Shown piece after piece: positions 10,171-20,246 of a DNA stretch of 64,000 nt (positions within the stretch are counted from its first letter, which is position 1; the number at the start of each line of letters is the position of its first letter). A program made the position numbers and the translations under genes. Source of the stretch: Strongylocentrotus purpuratus (lineage: Eukaryota; Echinodermata; Echinoidea; Camarodonta; Strongylocentrotidae); NCBI RefSeq assembly GCF_000002235.5, contig NW_022145597.1, forward strand, positions 31,998,797-32,062,796. The letters run 5' to 3'. The notes under the pieces are model-generated. The model was not told where the DNA came from, searched no databases, and saw only the letters and a list, made by a program, of their open reading frames with translations.

Positions 10171-10656
10171 AAATATTTTGTTCGCGCTGATGAGTTGAGG
10201 GAAGTGTATGCCGGAGATATTGACTTTGTAGCATTAACTCGGCAGCTAACAAACCTCCAAGACGTGTATGACGATGAGAGGAAACCTATCAAATACATTA
10301 AAACAATCTGTGAGATTTTCAACAACAGTCCAATCTATAAGAGATCATTCTCAGAGGTACACATTCTTCTTCTCATTTACCTTACCATCCCGGTTACAAC
10401 GACAACTTGCGAGAGAACATTCTCTGTCTTGAAAGGGATCAAAACTTATCTGATAAGTACAATGACCCAAAGAAAGCTCAACCAAAGCTTAATATTACTC
10501 ATATATAAATCTCGTACAGATAAACTGGACTATAGTTTGCCCAAAACTTTGTTTCCAGGAACACAAGAAGACAAAACTTCTTTGGCACATTTGTCTGAGG
10601 CTGCATGTGCACCTCAAAAGAAGAAAAGTCTGAAAATTTTCGCCGCGATGACATAG
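10171..10656 (+). pseudogene. hAT-family transposase, C-terminal dimerisation domain remnant
   Basis: The frame, open from about 10171 to the TAG at 10654-10656, contains IPVTTTTCERTFSVLKGIK followed by STMTQRKLNQSLILLIYKSR and DKLDY. This is the hAT C-terminal dimerisation region, which in the family reads like IPVTTCTCERSFSALRRIKT plus TM.QERLN.LALL.IH. Earlier residues (DFVALTRQLTNL, KYIKTICEIFNN, SFSEVHILLLIYL) fit the preceding part of ZMYM1/TTF-type hAT proteins. The BED/TTF zinc finger and the catalytic DDE core are missing. The 5' side is cut by the G/C-tract block ending near 10170, so this is a dead fragment. The TTG at 10195 is not a real start. It may be the former transposase of the surrounding composite element or a separate insertion. 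Confidence 0.85.
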
Positions 10657-11309
10657 ACGAGGAACAAAGAATTTATTTCCAGGTGCAAATTAAAGACAAA
10701 GGAGGATCTCAGAATTATATTTTTTGGGTGGTGCCACATTTCAGTTTTCAAATATGTCCGTTTATAGGCATTACAATAAAAGTTTTGTTTTTCACGTTCC
10801 TGGAGTATTATTTTTTCCAAAGGTGTTAAATGAGTGTTATTTTAACACCTAGTACTTTGTCTTACTTAATAAAAATAAACTGAATATCTTACAATTCAAC
10901 GATTTCTTCAAATAGGCCTACTTTTATTAATTTCTTCAACTGCTTAAAATTAAGGCTACAAATGCTTTGTTACTGTAGAGCTGTAGTGTGAACAGGCTAC
11001 TTAGTAATTCACATTTATAGATTGGTACACATCATTATGCTTGATCATCCTCTCCTATCTATTTGTTGTCATTCCTCTGTTAGTCATCCCTTATTTGCTA
11101 CCTATGATATTTGAATATTCATGATTTCCTTTTATTATATAAATAAACATGTAAATACCTATAAATGCAAAATAAACCCTGGAGGTTTAAAGTTGTAAAG
11201 CCCAGGGCAGTTCAACACACGCAATCATGAAATAAGGGTGTCTTTATCGAAGTGTCACTGTAAGTTTAGAACCACGCCCTGTGCCTACCCGCTCAGGCCA
11301 CCCTACATT
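10657..11309. other. Interior of the hAT composite, no gene
   Basis: AT-rich sequence following the transposase remnant. Short frames only. Possibly former 3' UTR of the hAT transposase (an AATAAA lies near 10868), but unproven. Confidence 0.45.
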
Positions 11310-12090
11310 CAGGGGCATCGCTAAAGGGGGGGGGGGGGGGGGGGGTGAGGTTGAAGCCGGTGGGATTTTTTTTTTTTATGTCGGTCGGCCAGCAATTTTT
11401 TTCCGGACAAAGAAACATTTTTGAAAATTCAGACAATGATTTAGAATTGGTACAATGAATCGTCTTCTTTTTCCAATAATTTAATGAAACGTCGAAGCTC
11501 CCGCGCTTCGCGCGAGAGGGGGAAAACTGAATTCAGGCAATTAGGGTTAAGAGTAGAGAACGGTATAGAACAAATCGTCTTCTTTCTATAATAATTTAAT
11601 GAAACGTCTAAGCTTCCGCGCTTCGCGTGGGACGGGGAAACTGAATTCAGACAAGGATTGAGAGTCGAGAACGGTACAACAAATCGTCTTCTTTTCATAA
11701 TAATTTAATGAAAAGTCTAAGCTACCGCGCTTCGCGCGGGAGGCCTTTCACCCACCCCTACCCCACCTAGGGAGCGCTTTGCGTGCTCTTTAAGCGATTC
11801 GCTTGCTCAATACCGCCCCTCCCTTAAATAAGATCCTACCTACGCGCCTGCATTGAAATATATAGCTATGATGCTTACTAAGTTGACGAAATAATTTGTA
11901 TATTTATGTCGTCGACGAAAATGACCATTTGCGCATAACAATTTAGCCTTTGGCCTCGGGTTTATAGGGTTACATTTGTAGATATTGGGATATTTAAATT
12001 TGTCGATAATTGGTGGCTTGTTTTGTCGGTAATCGTTGGCCTCTATACCCCCCCCCCCCTCCCCACTGAAAAGGTCTAGCGACGCCCCTG
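11310..12090. mobile_element. Nested inverted-repeat element, CAGGGGC(A/G)TCGCTA ends
   Basis: The left end CAGGGGCATCGCTAAAGG and the right end CTAGCGACGCCCCTG are inverted repeats of the CAG type seen in hAT elements. The inside carries a three-copy ~125-base tandem repeat and G/C tracts, with no transposase. The 8 bases on each side do not match, so the insertion is old or the borders are slightly off. Confidence 0.65.
11441..11745. repeat. Three tandem ~125-base units with CCGCGCTTCGCGCGG hairpin
   Basis: Each unit contains AATCGTCTTCTTT, AATAATTTAATGAAA, the hairpin core CCGCGCTTCGCGCGG (or a near form) and CTGAATTCAG. Starts are near 11458, 11573 and 11684. The reverse strand gives a repetitive 85-residue frame that is not a gene. 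Confidence 0.85.
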
Positions 12091-12834
12091 ACGACACATC
12101 AGGCCTATACTTGCGTTTTGTGAGAGGCTCAAGTATCCGGGCCAGCTATTTATAGTTGAGTAATTTTTGAAGAAAAACAAACGAGTACTCGCTCTCCAAT
12201 CGTATTGGTTATTTGGGAATTTCGAATGTCATCAAATATGTTTTTTTCCTTTTAACACAATGATTGTTTTGTGACTCAATTCAGGCCTAACTAAATATAA
12301 TTTTTTTCGTAAGGCAACAGACAAGTAATTTAGTCATATACCTGATTTAACATTTGAAGATTTCCTACACTAATGCCTGGCCGTGCGTAACCCATATTTG
12401 AACACTAAGTTGCACCTGAAATTGCAACATGTGCATTATAAGCTCAAAATGCTTTGTTTCATACAAATACACCAAAAAAAATCCCAAAAGCTTGAATGCA
12501 TACTATTTCACAAGATGTAATTAAACAATATGAATGATATTAATGATACACTTACATGTACATGCAAATGCATGATCATTTTTTGCGCTTCTTGCTCCCA
12601 GCAAGATAGCTTCCTTCTACATTTAATTTTGTTGCTGTTGTGAGTTTATATTCATATTTTTGTTATCAAACAGGAATAAATAAATGAATATATAAATACA
12701 TTTGTACAATGATAGTTGTACAATGATGATAGAAGAACCAATGAAAATCGTAACTGATCTTCCTTAATTCCTTTTCTTTTCTTCCTCTTTGTTTTCTGTC
12801 CCTTTCTCTCCTCTTCCCCTTTCACTTCCCTTCT

Positions 12835-12837
<3 letters not shown>
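12091..12837. other. Interior of the hAT composite, no gene
   Basis: AT-rich, grading into a pyrimidine-rich stretch from about 12770. No coding sequence recognised. Confidence 0.5.

Positions 12838-12886
<49 letters not shown>
12838..12886. repeat. (CT)n microsatellite
   Basis: About 24 CT dinucleotides. Similar tracts recur at 13460-13498, 13937-13964 and 14077-14119 within the adjoining array. Confidence 0.95.
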
Positions 12887-12887
<1 letters not shown>

Positions 12888-12910
12888 TTGAGGGGGGGGG
12901 GGTAGGGGTA

Positions 12911-13454
12911 CAAATCGGGACAAATTGCAACTGATCTCCCCTACCTTTCTTCTTCCTCTCCCCCCCCCCTTTTCCCTTCCCTTACTTCGCTCTCTCTCTC
13001 ATTTAAGTTTGCTGAGGGAGGCAGGGGCCTTTCGCCCCCTCCCCCTCTCTCCGATCCACACGATGTTGGTGGGATTAATCGCAACTGATCTCTGCCTCTT
13101 TTCACCCTTTTCTTTTCTTCTTCCTCTTTTGTATTCCATTTTGGCTCTTCTCTTTCCCTTTCCATTCTTTCTCTCTTTTTTTTGGCGGGGAGGGGGTGGG
13201 GTGGTGGTTCGGGAGGGGGGGGGGGGCAGAGGCAAAGGTCTTTCTCTCCGCGATCCACATCTTGTTTGCAGGAAAATTGCAAGTGATATCCCTTCTTTTC
13301 TTTTCTTCTTTTGTTTCTTTCCCTTTCCTTCCTTCTCTCTTGTTTTGCGGGGGGGGGGGGGAGGCAACAGCATGGGCGGCAAGGCCCTGTCGGACCCCTT
13401 TTTCTTTTCTTCTTCCTTTCCTCTTCTCTCTTCTTTCCCTTTCCCTTCTTTTCC

Positions 13455-13502
<48 letters not shown>

Positions 13503-14073
13503 TTTGCTGAGGGGCCAGGGGAGGGCAGGCGAAGGCCTTTCGCGCCCGATCCACACCGCGTTGGTGGGAAAAATCACAATTGATCTTCGTACCTTTCTTT
13601 TCTTTCCCTTCCCCTTTTCTTCTTTTTCTCTCTCTTTTAAATTTGTGGTAGAAGGGGGGGGGGGGAGACAAGAGCCATTTGCCCCCCCCCCCCGATCCCC
13701 AACTTGTTGGCGGGTAAACTGCAACTGATATCCCCCTTCTTTTCTTTTCTTCCCTTTGTCTCGTCTTTTCCCCGTTTTTCTTTCCTTTCTCTTCCTTCTC
13801 TCTTTCTTTTTGCTGGGGCAACAGCCTGGGAGGTAAAGCCCTTTCGCCCCCCTCCCGATCTTCTTCTTTTCCCTTTTTCTTCTTCTTCTTCCTTTTCCTT
13901 TGTCTCTTCTTTCCCTTTCCCTTAATTTCCTTCCTTCTCTCTCTCTCTCTCTCCCTCTCTCTCTTTTGCTGAGGGGGGGGGGGGGGGTGGCGAAGGCCTT
14001 TCGCCCCCGATCTCCTTTGTTCCCCCTTTTCTTTTCTTCTTCCTCTTCTTCCTTTCCCTTACTTTCCGCTTTA

Positions 14074-14121
<48 letters not shown>

Positions 14122-14200
14122 ATTTTTTGTTGGCGGTTGGGGGTCAAGGCCCTCCCCCCCCCCTTGATCCGCGCCGGGAAGACCTGTAGTGTCATCTGGC
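12911..14200. repeat. Pyrimidine-rich tandem array with GGCCTTTCGCCC cores
   Basis: Eight or nine diverged units of about 140-230 bases. Each holds a core such as GGCCTTTCGCCCCCGATCCA, then GTTGGTGGGA and AAATTGCAACTGATATC, followed by C/T-rich filler and a G tract. Cores lie near 13028, 13240, 13532, 13677, 13838 and 13998, with variants near 13367 and 14147. Because one strand has almost no A-containing stop codons, long false frames appear on both strands (up to 398 residues). Confidence 0.8.
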
Positions 14201-14277
14201 AAAGCTGAATATGGGTTATCCAGTCGTTTCATTCATTAAGTATATTTATACTTGTATTGAATATGTATACGTGTGGA

Positions 14278-14630
14278 CTAGAGTACGGACATTCGGTGCG
14301 GCAGGCGGACTATTGGTGCGAGACCTCTTCCGCACAGATTGTCCGTCGGACATTTGAGGCGCGCACGGAATGTCCGACACGGAGGGGGGGGGTGGGGGGG
14401 GGGGGGGGGAGTCTGGGGGTGGGGGGGGGGGGGGGGGGGGGGGAGGGGGGGGGGGGGGGTGGGGGGGGTGGGGGTGGGGGGGGGGGGGGGGGGGGCGGTA
14501 GAGGACAATTTTTTTGGTGGGGGGGGTGGGGGGGGGGGAGTCAAAAAAAAAAATCGCAACGACTCAGCCAGCCGAAATGTCGCTCAGTGGGGGGGGGGGG
14601 GGTAAGAGGACCCCCCCGCGTACGCGCCTG
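14278..14630. repeat. hAT composite, right subterminal and terminal region
   Basis: It contains GTCCGTCGGACA near 14340 and related GGACATTCGGTGCGG and CACGGAATGTCCG motifs. A G-dominated tract follows at about 14384-14545, then TCGCAACGACTCAG and the terminal inverted repeat ending CGCGTACGCGCCTG. It mirrors the composition of the left end. Confidence 0.6.
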
Positions 14631-14638
14631 GTTAGATT

Positions 14639-14922
14639 ATATTCATTTCATATATCTGGGGACAAAACTTTGACAGACTTTTGGTCTTTGTTTGTTCCTC
14701 ACATTTTTAGTTGATCGTTTAAGTAAATTCCCTCCCACGATCCTATTCTATTATTTTTGTCTTGATTCATGCATCTCCTTCGTTTCTCTTTTCCTCTATT
14801 TTTTCCTCCCTCTCGATCATTCCTTTATTTCATTTCATATTGTCTATTTCTGAACTGTACATATCATATCCATCTTCCTTAATTCGATTGCATGCTTTTG
14901 TGGTTCTTGAACGGCGAGTTTA

Positions 14923-14972
<50 letters not shown>

Positions 14973-15173
14973 GGGGGGGTGGTCGAGGAACAAAGGGGAA
15001 GCGTCAATCCGTGTATTGTTCGTGACATCCATTAAATGCAATACTGTTGAATGTGCCAATAGGCCGGCGGGGTTCAGTCAAGGCAACATTGAATGCCCGT
15101 GATGCCATCCTTTTTGTTTTCCACCCCTCGATCACTCCTATTGATTCATTTCATTTTGTTTATTTCTGTGCTC
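14639..15173. other. Spacer with (GA)n and a diverged internal duplication
   Basis: No gene is seen. A (GA)n tract lies at about 14925-14961, followed by a G tract. The segment around 14812-14875 (CTCGATCATTCCT, TTCATTTCAT, TCTATTTCTG) recurs in diverged form at about 15126-15175, suggesting an old local duplication that leads into the 160-base array. Confidence 0.55.
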
Positions 15174-16463
15174 TAAACATATACCCCTTTATATCCCCTT
15201 ATCCAGCTCTACCCCGGCCCCCCCCCCTACGCCTCCCGTAGCCATCCATAACACATTGTTATGCGCTCCCCCTTCTCCCGTCCCGACACTAGCCCCATTC
15301 TCTGTTCATATTTAATTGAAACCCTAAAACCAAGGAGGTACCATATACCCCTTTATATCCCCTTATCCAGCCCAACCCCACCCCCCCTACGCCTCCCGTA
15401 GCCATCCATAACACATTGTTATGCCCTCCCCCTTCTCCCCTCCCGACACTAGCCCCATTCTCTGTTCATATTTAATTGAAACCCTAAAACCAAGGAGGTA
15501 CCATATACCCCTTTATATCCCCTTATCCAGCCCAACCCCCCCCCCCTACGCCTCCCGTAGCCATCCATAACACATTGTTATGCCCTCCCCCTTCTCCCCT
15601 CCCAACACTAGCCCCATTCTCTGTTCATATTTAATTGAAACCCTAAAACCAAGGAGGTAACATATACCCCTTTATATCCCCTTATCCAGCCCTACCCCCC
15701 CCCCCCCTACGCCTCCCGAAGCCATCCATAACACATTGTTATGCCCTCCCCCTTCTCCCCTCCCGACACTAGCCCCATTCTCTGTTCATATTTAATTGAA
15801 ACCCTAAAACCAAGGAGGTAACATATACCCCTTTATATCCCCTTATCCAGCCCTACCCCCCCCCCTACCTCTCCCGTAGCCATCCATAAGACATTGTTAT
15901 GCCCTCCCCCTTCTCCCCTCCCGACACTAGCCCCATTCTCTGTTCATATTTAATTGAAACCCTAAAACCAAGGAGGTAACATATACCCCTTTATATCCCT
16001 TATTCAGCCCTACCCCCTACGCCTCCCGTAGCCATCCATAACACATTGTTATGCCCTCCCCCTTTTCCCCTCCCGACACTAGCCCCATTCTCTGTTCATA
16101 TTTAATTGAAACCCTAAAACCAAGGAGGTAACATATACCCCTTTATACCCCTTACCACCCCCTCCCCCCTCCCTCCGGCTACCCAAAGCCATCCATAGCA
16201 CATTGTTATACCCTCCCCTTCTCCCCTCCCGACACTGGCCCCATTCTCTGTTCATATTTAATTGAAATCCTAAAACCAAGGAGTTAATATATACCCTTTA
16301 TACCCCCTTACCCCCCCCCCCCCTTGGCCTCCCGTAGCCATCCATAACACATTGTTATGCCCTCCCCCTTTTCCCCTCCCGACACTAGCCCCATTCTCTG
16401 TTCATATTTAATTAAAAACCCTAAAAGCAAGGAGGTAACATATACCCCTTTATATCCCCTTGT
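15174..16463. repeat. Tandem array, ~160-base unit, about eight copies
   Basis: Units share CCATCCATAACACATTGTTA, CCCGACACTAGCCCCATTCT, TTCATATTTAATTGAAACCC and AAACCAAGGAGGTA. The ACATTGTTAT landmark occurs near 15252, 15412, 15571, 15732, 15891, 16042, 16200 and 16349, giving periods of about 149-161 bases. Copies are highly similar except in C-tract length. The last two are the most diverged, as expected at an array edge. Confidence 0.95.
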
Positions 16464-16729
16464 GTCAAAACAGAGTCTACTTTGTCACTTTAACAAAGTA
16501 ATTTCCATGTCTTGAGTGAAGCCTAAGCGAGCTCCACACTGTCTGTGTCTAAATATAGGGTGTATATTCTTTTTATGGCACATGCAATGAACTCTAAGTT
16601 CAGACCATATTATTATGCACTATACGTCACAAACAATCAATTGCAAATCCCGCAAATCAAGCGTAAGTCCTGCGACTAATTGCAAATTTGCAATTGTTCG
16701 CAACTCAACTTTCTTGCAACGCCCCATTA

Positions 16730-16770
<41 letters not shown>

Positions 16771-17004
16771 CATAAAAGCCAGATGTAGTTAATTTAATTG
16801 TTAAAACTTTAATCTTAACAAAATCCTAGGAAATAAGGAGACTAATGGGGAGTTGCAAGCGATTGCAAATATCAGTTGCAAATTTTGCAACTTGCAATCA
16901 GTGATATCCCAACCCTTCTTGCAACGCCCCATAAGAGTTTGTGCATGCAAACTATAGAGCCAATTAATAGAAGTTTTCTGATCTTGTATTACACCTATTT
17001 TCAG
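16464..17004. other. NAT upstream region with TTGCAA cluster and (GA)n
   Basis: Many TTGCAA/TTGCAAC motifs occur from about 16640 to 16925. They include two copies of TTCTTGCAACGCCCCAT (near 16709 and 16917) and an inverted ATGGGGAGTTGCAAG near 16845. A (GA)n tract lies at about 16734-16764. The region ends in a good splice acceptor, TATTTTCAG at 16996-17004, so it probably contains an intron of the NAT gene. TTGCAA resembles half of a C/EBP site, but a regulatory role is speculation. Confidence 0.5.
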
Positions 17005-17074
17005 ATTTGCCAAGCTGTTCCACCAACCTTAACTAATCTGAGCCTCCTAATTGCTGGCTCATTTAATCTCCAAG

Positions 17075-18000
17075 ATGTCAGACGAAGTTTCCATGACTAC
17101 CGATGAGGCGCTCATCTTCTTGCGAGATGTTCTTGGCATGGAGACTACGAAAGACAATATTCACAAGGATCGGGTAGCTTTCTTGGACGAAATGACAATG
17201 GCATGGCTCCATCACATTCCCTTCCAGTCCATCAGGGCAATCTCTGTGCCCCACCCCGAACGTCATCTCCCATCTTTCGCAGAGATCAAGAAGGATCTGT
17301 TCTCTAAGATGGGCGGTCTCTGTTATGATCACTCTCTGGGTACCTTGGCCATCCTCCGCGCCCTGGGTTTCGACGTCTCATTGGTGACGTGCGATGTCAG
17401 CTTCCAAGACAGCCACGCCCTGGTTCTCGTCCACAACGCTTCCTCTCAAGGCAGCATCCATATGGAGGATGTTGGAACTGGATACCCAACGTTCAAGGCC
17501 ATACCGTTCGATTTTGAGCTCGTGTCCCCGAGTACCATCATTCCTATCTCCGCTACCGGTTCATCCGTGAAGGCGACCTCATCATCCGTCAACATCATGC
17601 CGATACCGATCCCAGAGCTTCCCTGTGGCCAGACAGAGTCAAGGATGGCTGGTATTCCTTCATCTACATCCATTACGACAAGCCGCAGAAGATCTCCTAC
17701 TTCGATAAGGTCATGACAACACTCTACACAGAGAAATTATCCACCCCACCGTATCTTACAAGCCCTCGGTGCATGACCTGGCCTAAAGGTCGATTCATCT
17801 GCATTAAAGACACGACTTTATTGGTTGAAAAAGAAGAGGGACGGGTTGAAAAATCTTATCTTAAGTCACTAGATGATATCGTTGCTGCGTATAAGAATTA
17901 CTTCCCGCAATTCCCTGAAGAGATTGTGAAAGCGGCTATGAATGACGCATGGGTTGATCTTGACTTCTCAAAGATACTACCAGCCACTGGACATGCCTAG
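17075..18000 (+). CDS. Arylamine N-acetyltransferase-like protein, one frameshift
   Basis: The NAT family moves acetyl from acetyl-CoA to arylamines and hydrazines in the cytosol through a Cys-His-Asp triad. From ATG 17075 (A at -3) the candidate triad is Cys83 in GGLCYDHS, His114 in DSHALVLV and Asp132 in EDVGTGYP, with HHIPFQSI at 46-53. The first frame fits to Glu148 (17516-17518). After that the family-like sequence continues in the -1 frame from about 17518 (VPEYHHSYLRYRFIREGD, then DGWYSFIYIHYDKPQKISYF) and ends ILPATGHA before TAG at 17998-18000. With one base restored the gene would be about 308 residues, normal for the family, in one coding exon as in vertebrate NATs. A probable acceptor at 17003-17004 puts a 5' UTR intron upstream. 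The break is either a base-call error or a very recent mutation. The Arg of the usual RGGxC motif is Met here. The first in-frame stop without the shift is at 17714-17716. Confidence 0.85.
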
Positions 18001-18270
18001 TCCATTTGATTTATACTTAGGTTCGTTACCTTCATTCTCAACTGAAATATTCCTCTTCATGAGAATATTGTGATGAGCAGACCCTTTTTTTTTCAATCGA
18101 TCAATTATTAACTTGGGGGATTTTTTTCTTCTTCTCTCTTTGCCTCTTAGAAGTGTTTATTCAATATTCAAACAATAACATAATTTTGCTTACAATTTAG
18201 CAAAACAATGGAACATCAATAATACACAAATTATTTGTTCAAATATAACTAATTAAATTCGCAGGAAATT
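18001..18270 (+). other. NAT 3' flank
   Basis: AT-rich sequence after the NAT stop, probably 3' UTR. ATTAAA near 18252 is a possible polyadenylation signal, unconfirmed. Confidence 0.4.
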
Positions 18271-18546
18271 TCATATTTTGTACTTGTAATGTTCGTTTAT
18301 TTTTATTATGTTAGTCATTTCTCTCTTAAATAAATATATCGAATTCAAATCTTTATTTTCATACCCATACTTATTAAGAAAAATAATCATTTTATAAATA
18401 GACCAAAAAGCAATCGTCATTATCAAATCGATTTCGGTTTGCGAATTCATTTTGAGTAATAAACCGATATCTATCTCTATTTTAAGATTAAAAGCATGTA
18501 AAACTAAGTCCTTTATATATTCAAAGAAGGTTTCGTTTGCCTTCAT
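18271..18546 (-). pseudogene. Possible LINE reverse-transcriptase C-terminal remnant
   Basis: The 91-residue minus frame reads FFEYIKDLVLHAFNLKIEI, then IDLIMTIAFWSIYKMIIFLNK and a final LFKREMTNIIKI. The spacing of a hydrophobic LIMTIAFWSIYK block followed by a basic helix resembles the extreme C-terminus of L1/Tx1-like LINE proteins (pattern NxxILLGKFxIHKxKF). The match is by pattern only, with no catalytic residues present, and could be fortuitous. Confidence 0.4.
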
Positions 18547-19179
18547 TTGGGGATGTTAATTGTCGGGTTCCATCGATCCTTTGAATAAGTATTATTCTGT
18601 TTTTCACGATGGTTCAAGGATTATATTTCTAAATGTCGTCGATTAAAGTCATTATTGCTGCAAACATTTCAAAGTCAATCACCCTGTGATGAGACAAAAC
18701 ATTTCCGACTAAAATCATACTACGTGTCCTATCTCTAATGAACGGGTGAAAGATGTGGTGATAGGACAAGGCAGAGAGAGAGAGAGAGAGAGAGAGATAG
18801 ATGAATAGGAAGAGAGAGAGAGAGAGAAAGAGAGACAGAGATAGATAGAGAGAGAGAGAGTGGTTGAAGGCAAAGTGAAAAGTGGATACGACATCCCATT
18901 ATATTCTTAGTATATTTTTTTTTCATTTGGCATATCATTTACTAAGTACCATTAATGCCCTCCCCATCCCTTCCTCATGGCACAAGTGCCTGCCCTTAAA
19001 TACACGCTACGCCAATGATCTTCATTACCATAGATTTGTTTTTATATAAGGGGCGGATCCAAGATATTTTATAAAAAGATTGGGAGATAACTTTTAGAAG
19101 GGGTAATCAGATTATTTCTGAAAATTAATGAGAGATAAGTAAAGATTCATTATATATTTAATCAATTTATGCATATCAT
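18547..19179. other. Spacer with (GA)n tracts
   Basis: No gene. (GA)n/(GATA) tracts occupy about 18773-18860. A lone hAT-like end, GGGGCGGATCCAAGA, is seen near 19052. Confidence 0.55.
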
Positions 19180-20246
19180 CAGGCGCGGATCCACGGGGGG
19201 AGCGGTGCTCGACCCCCTGGCAAAAAAAAAAATCAACAAAAAAAGACGGGCCCCTCACCCCTGGCAAACAAAAGTGTTTAACAAAAGTTGGTAACTACAA
19301 TTTAAACCTTTTACTTTTTTTTATTACGGTAGGGAGGGGTGTTGAGTGGGAACAAATATTATTTTTTTTTATGAAAGGTGACTACTTTCGTGAGCATACA
19401 TTATCTGTCTCATCGTGGGTTTTACAATTTCGTACAAATAGATCTTAGATCTGTTGTTAGGGATGATTTACTTGGTTTGGTTTGGTTTGGGAGGGGGCAG
19501 GCGGTGGGGCACAGTGGGGCACAGTGCCCCCCAACATTTTTAAGTACCCCCAAAGTCCCCATATTTACGTAGGAAAAGAGCCCTTATTATTTTGCAAAAG
19601 TGCCCCTTCCCCTTTTCACCTCTGATAATTTTCCTTTTAACAATGACGTGTACCCTTTCCCCTTTCTAATAGGGGACATATCCTCTTTTCATAAATGCCC
19701 CTTTCACCTCTTATAAATGCCTCTATCAGTATCTGGTGGGTGCCTCTTTTCTGTTGACAAACACCCATTTCCCATTCTCATAAGTGCCTTTTTCATCTCT
19801 GTAAGTGCGTCCTTTCAGTTGTAAAAAGTGACCCATTTTCATCTGGGATAATTTTCCTTTGTACTTTGACACGTGTTCCTTATGAGATAATTATATGTTA
19901 CTTATCAAAGGTATTTTCAGTCTTCCGTTATGAGAATGTGCTTATAACCCCATCAGGATTGGGGTTTTGTCTCTTTATTAGATGTACTTTTTCGAACTGC
20001 GACTTCACAAATTCAAACAAACACACCCAGCTGCAATGAATGATGCTTAAGCAATATCTTGTATAATGTGAAAAGATAATCAAATATTGAAATCATCCCT
20101 GATAAGTAATCACAATTAGGGGCATATACTAAAGTTTAAAAGAATGTATATTTTCGCTTTGAGATTTCCCTTTGTAGGTGCCCTTTTTTTAAAGTTCACT
20201 TCTTTGTTGCTGCCCTTTCACTTTGGAAGTCGCTCCGCCACCCCTG
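19180..20246. mobile_element. Possible hAT-like non-autonomous element
   Basis: The left edge CAGGCGCGGATCCACGG and the right edge TCGCTCCGCCACCCCTG are loosely inverted CAG-type ends. The inside has repeated AAGTGCCCCTTT / ATAAATGCCCC / TAAGTGCCTTTTTC motifs and no transposase. Flanking 8-mers (CATATCAT and GGCCGGTA) do not match, so the two ends may belong to different insertions. Confidence 0.4.

Larger units (their letters stand above)
8897..14638. mobile_element. Composite hAT-type insertion, 5.7 kb, 8-bp target duplication
   Basis: GTTAGATT at 8897-8904 is followed by CAGTGGCGTACGCAGG. At the other side CCCGCGTACGCGCCTG ends at 14630 and is followed by GTTAGATT at 14631-14638. The ends are inverted repeats (CAGTGGCGTACGCAGG against CAGGCGCGTACGCGGG). 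An exact 8-base duplication with CAG-type termini is the hallmark of the hAT superfamily. Both flanks also share the 13-base palindrome TGTCCGTCGGACA, at about 9038 and 14339, and a CGCAACGACT motif. The interior holds a hAT transposase remnant at 10171-10656, a 110-base hAT MITE with its own duplication, a ~780-base inverted-repeat element, and a long pyrimidine-rich array. The pairing of the two ends is inference from the duplication and the shared subterminal motifs. Confidence 0.75.

Noticed and set aside
9581..11259. GTGTCACT at 9581 and again at 11252 as a target duplication of a 1.7-kb hAT element
   Set aside because: The right copy is not preceded by a CAG-type inverted end (it follows TTTATCGAA), so the match is probably chance.
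12999..14195. 398-residue Arg/Lys/Glu-rich minus frame and overlapping Ser/Phe/Leu-rich plus frames
   Set aside because: Composition artefact of the CT/GA array. Several frames are open at once in the same place.
14257..14673. Poly-Gly and poly-Pro frames over the G tract
   Set aside because: Pure homopolymer translation at a transposon end.
19180..20246. Confident hAT element call
   Set aside because: Flanking 8-mers differ and the inverted ends are only loosely similar. It is kept only as a low-confidence feature.
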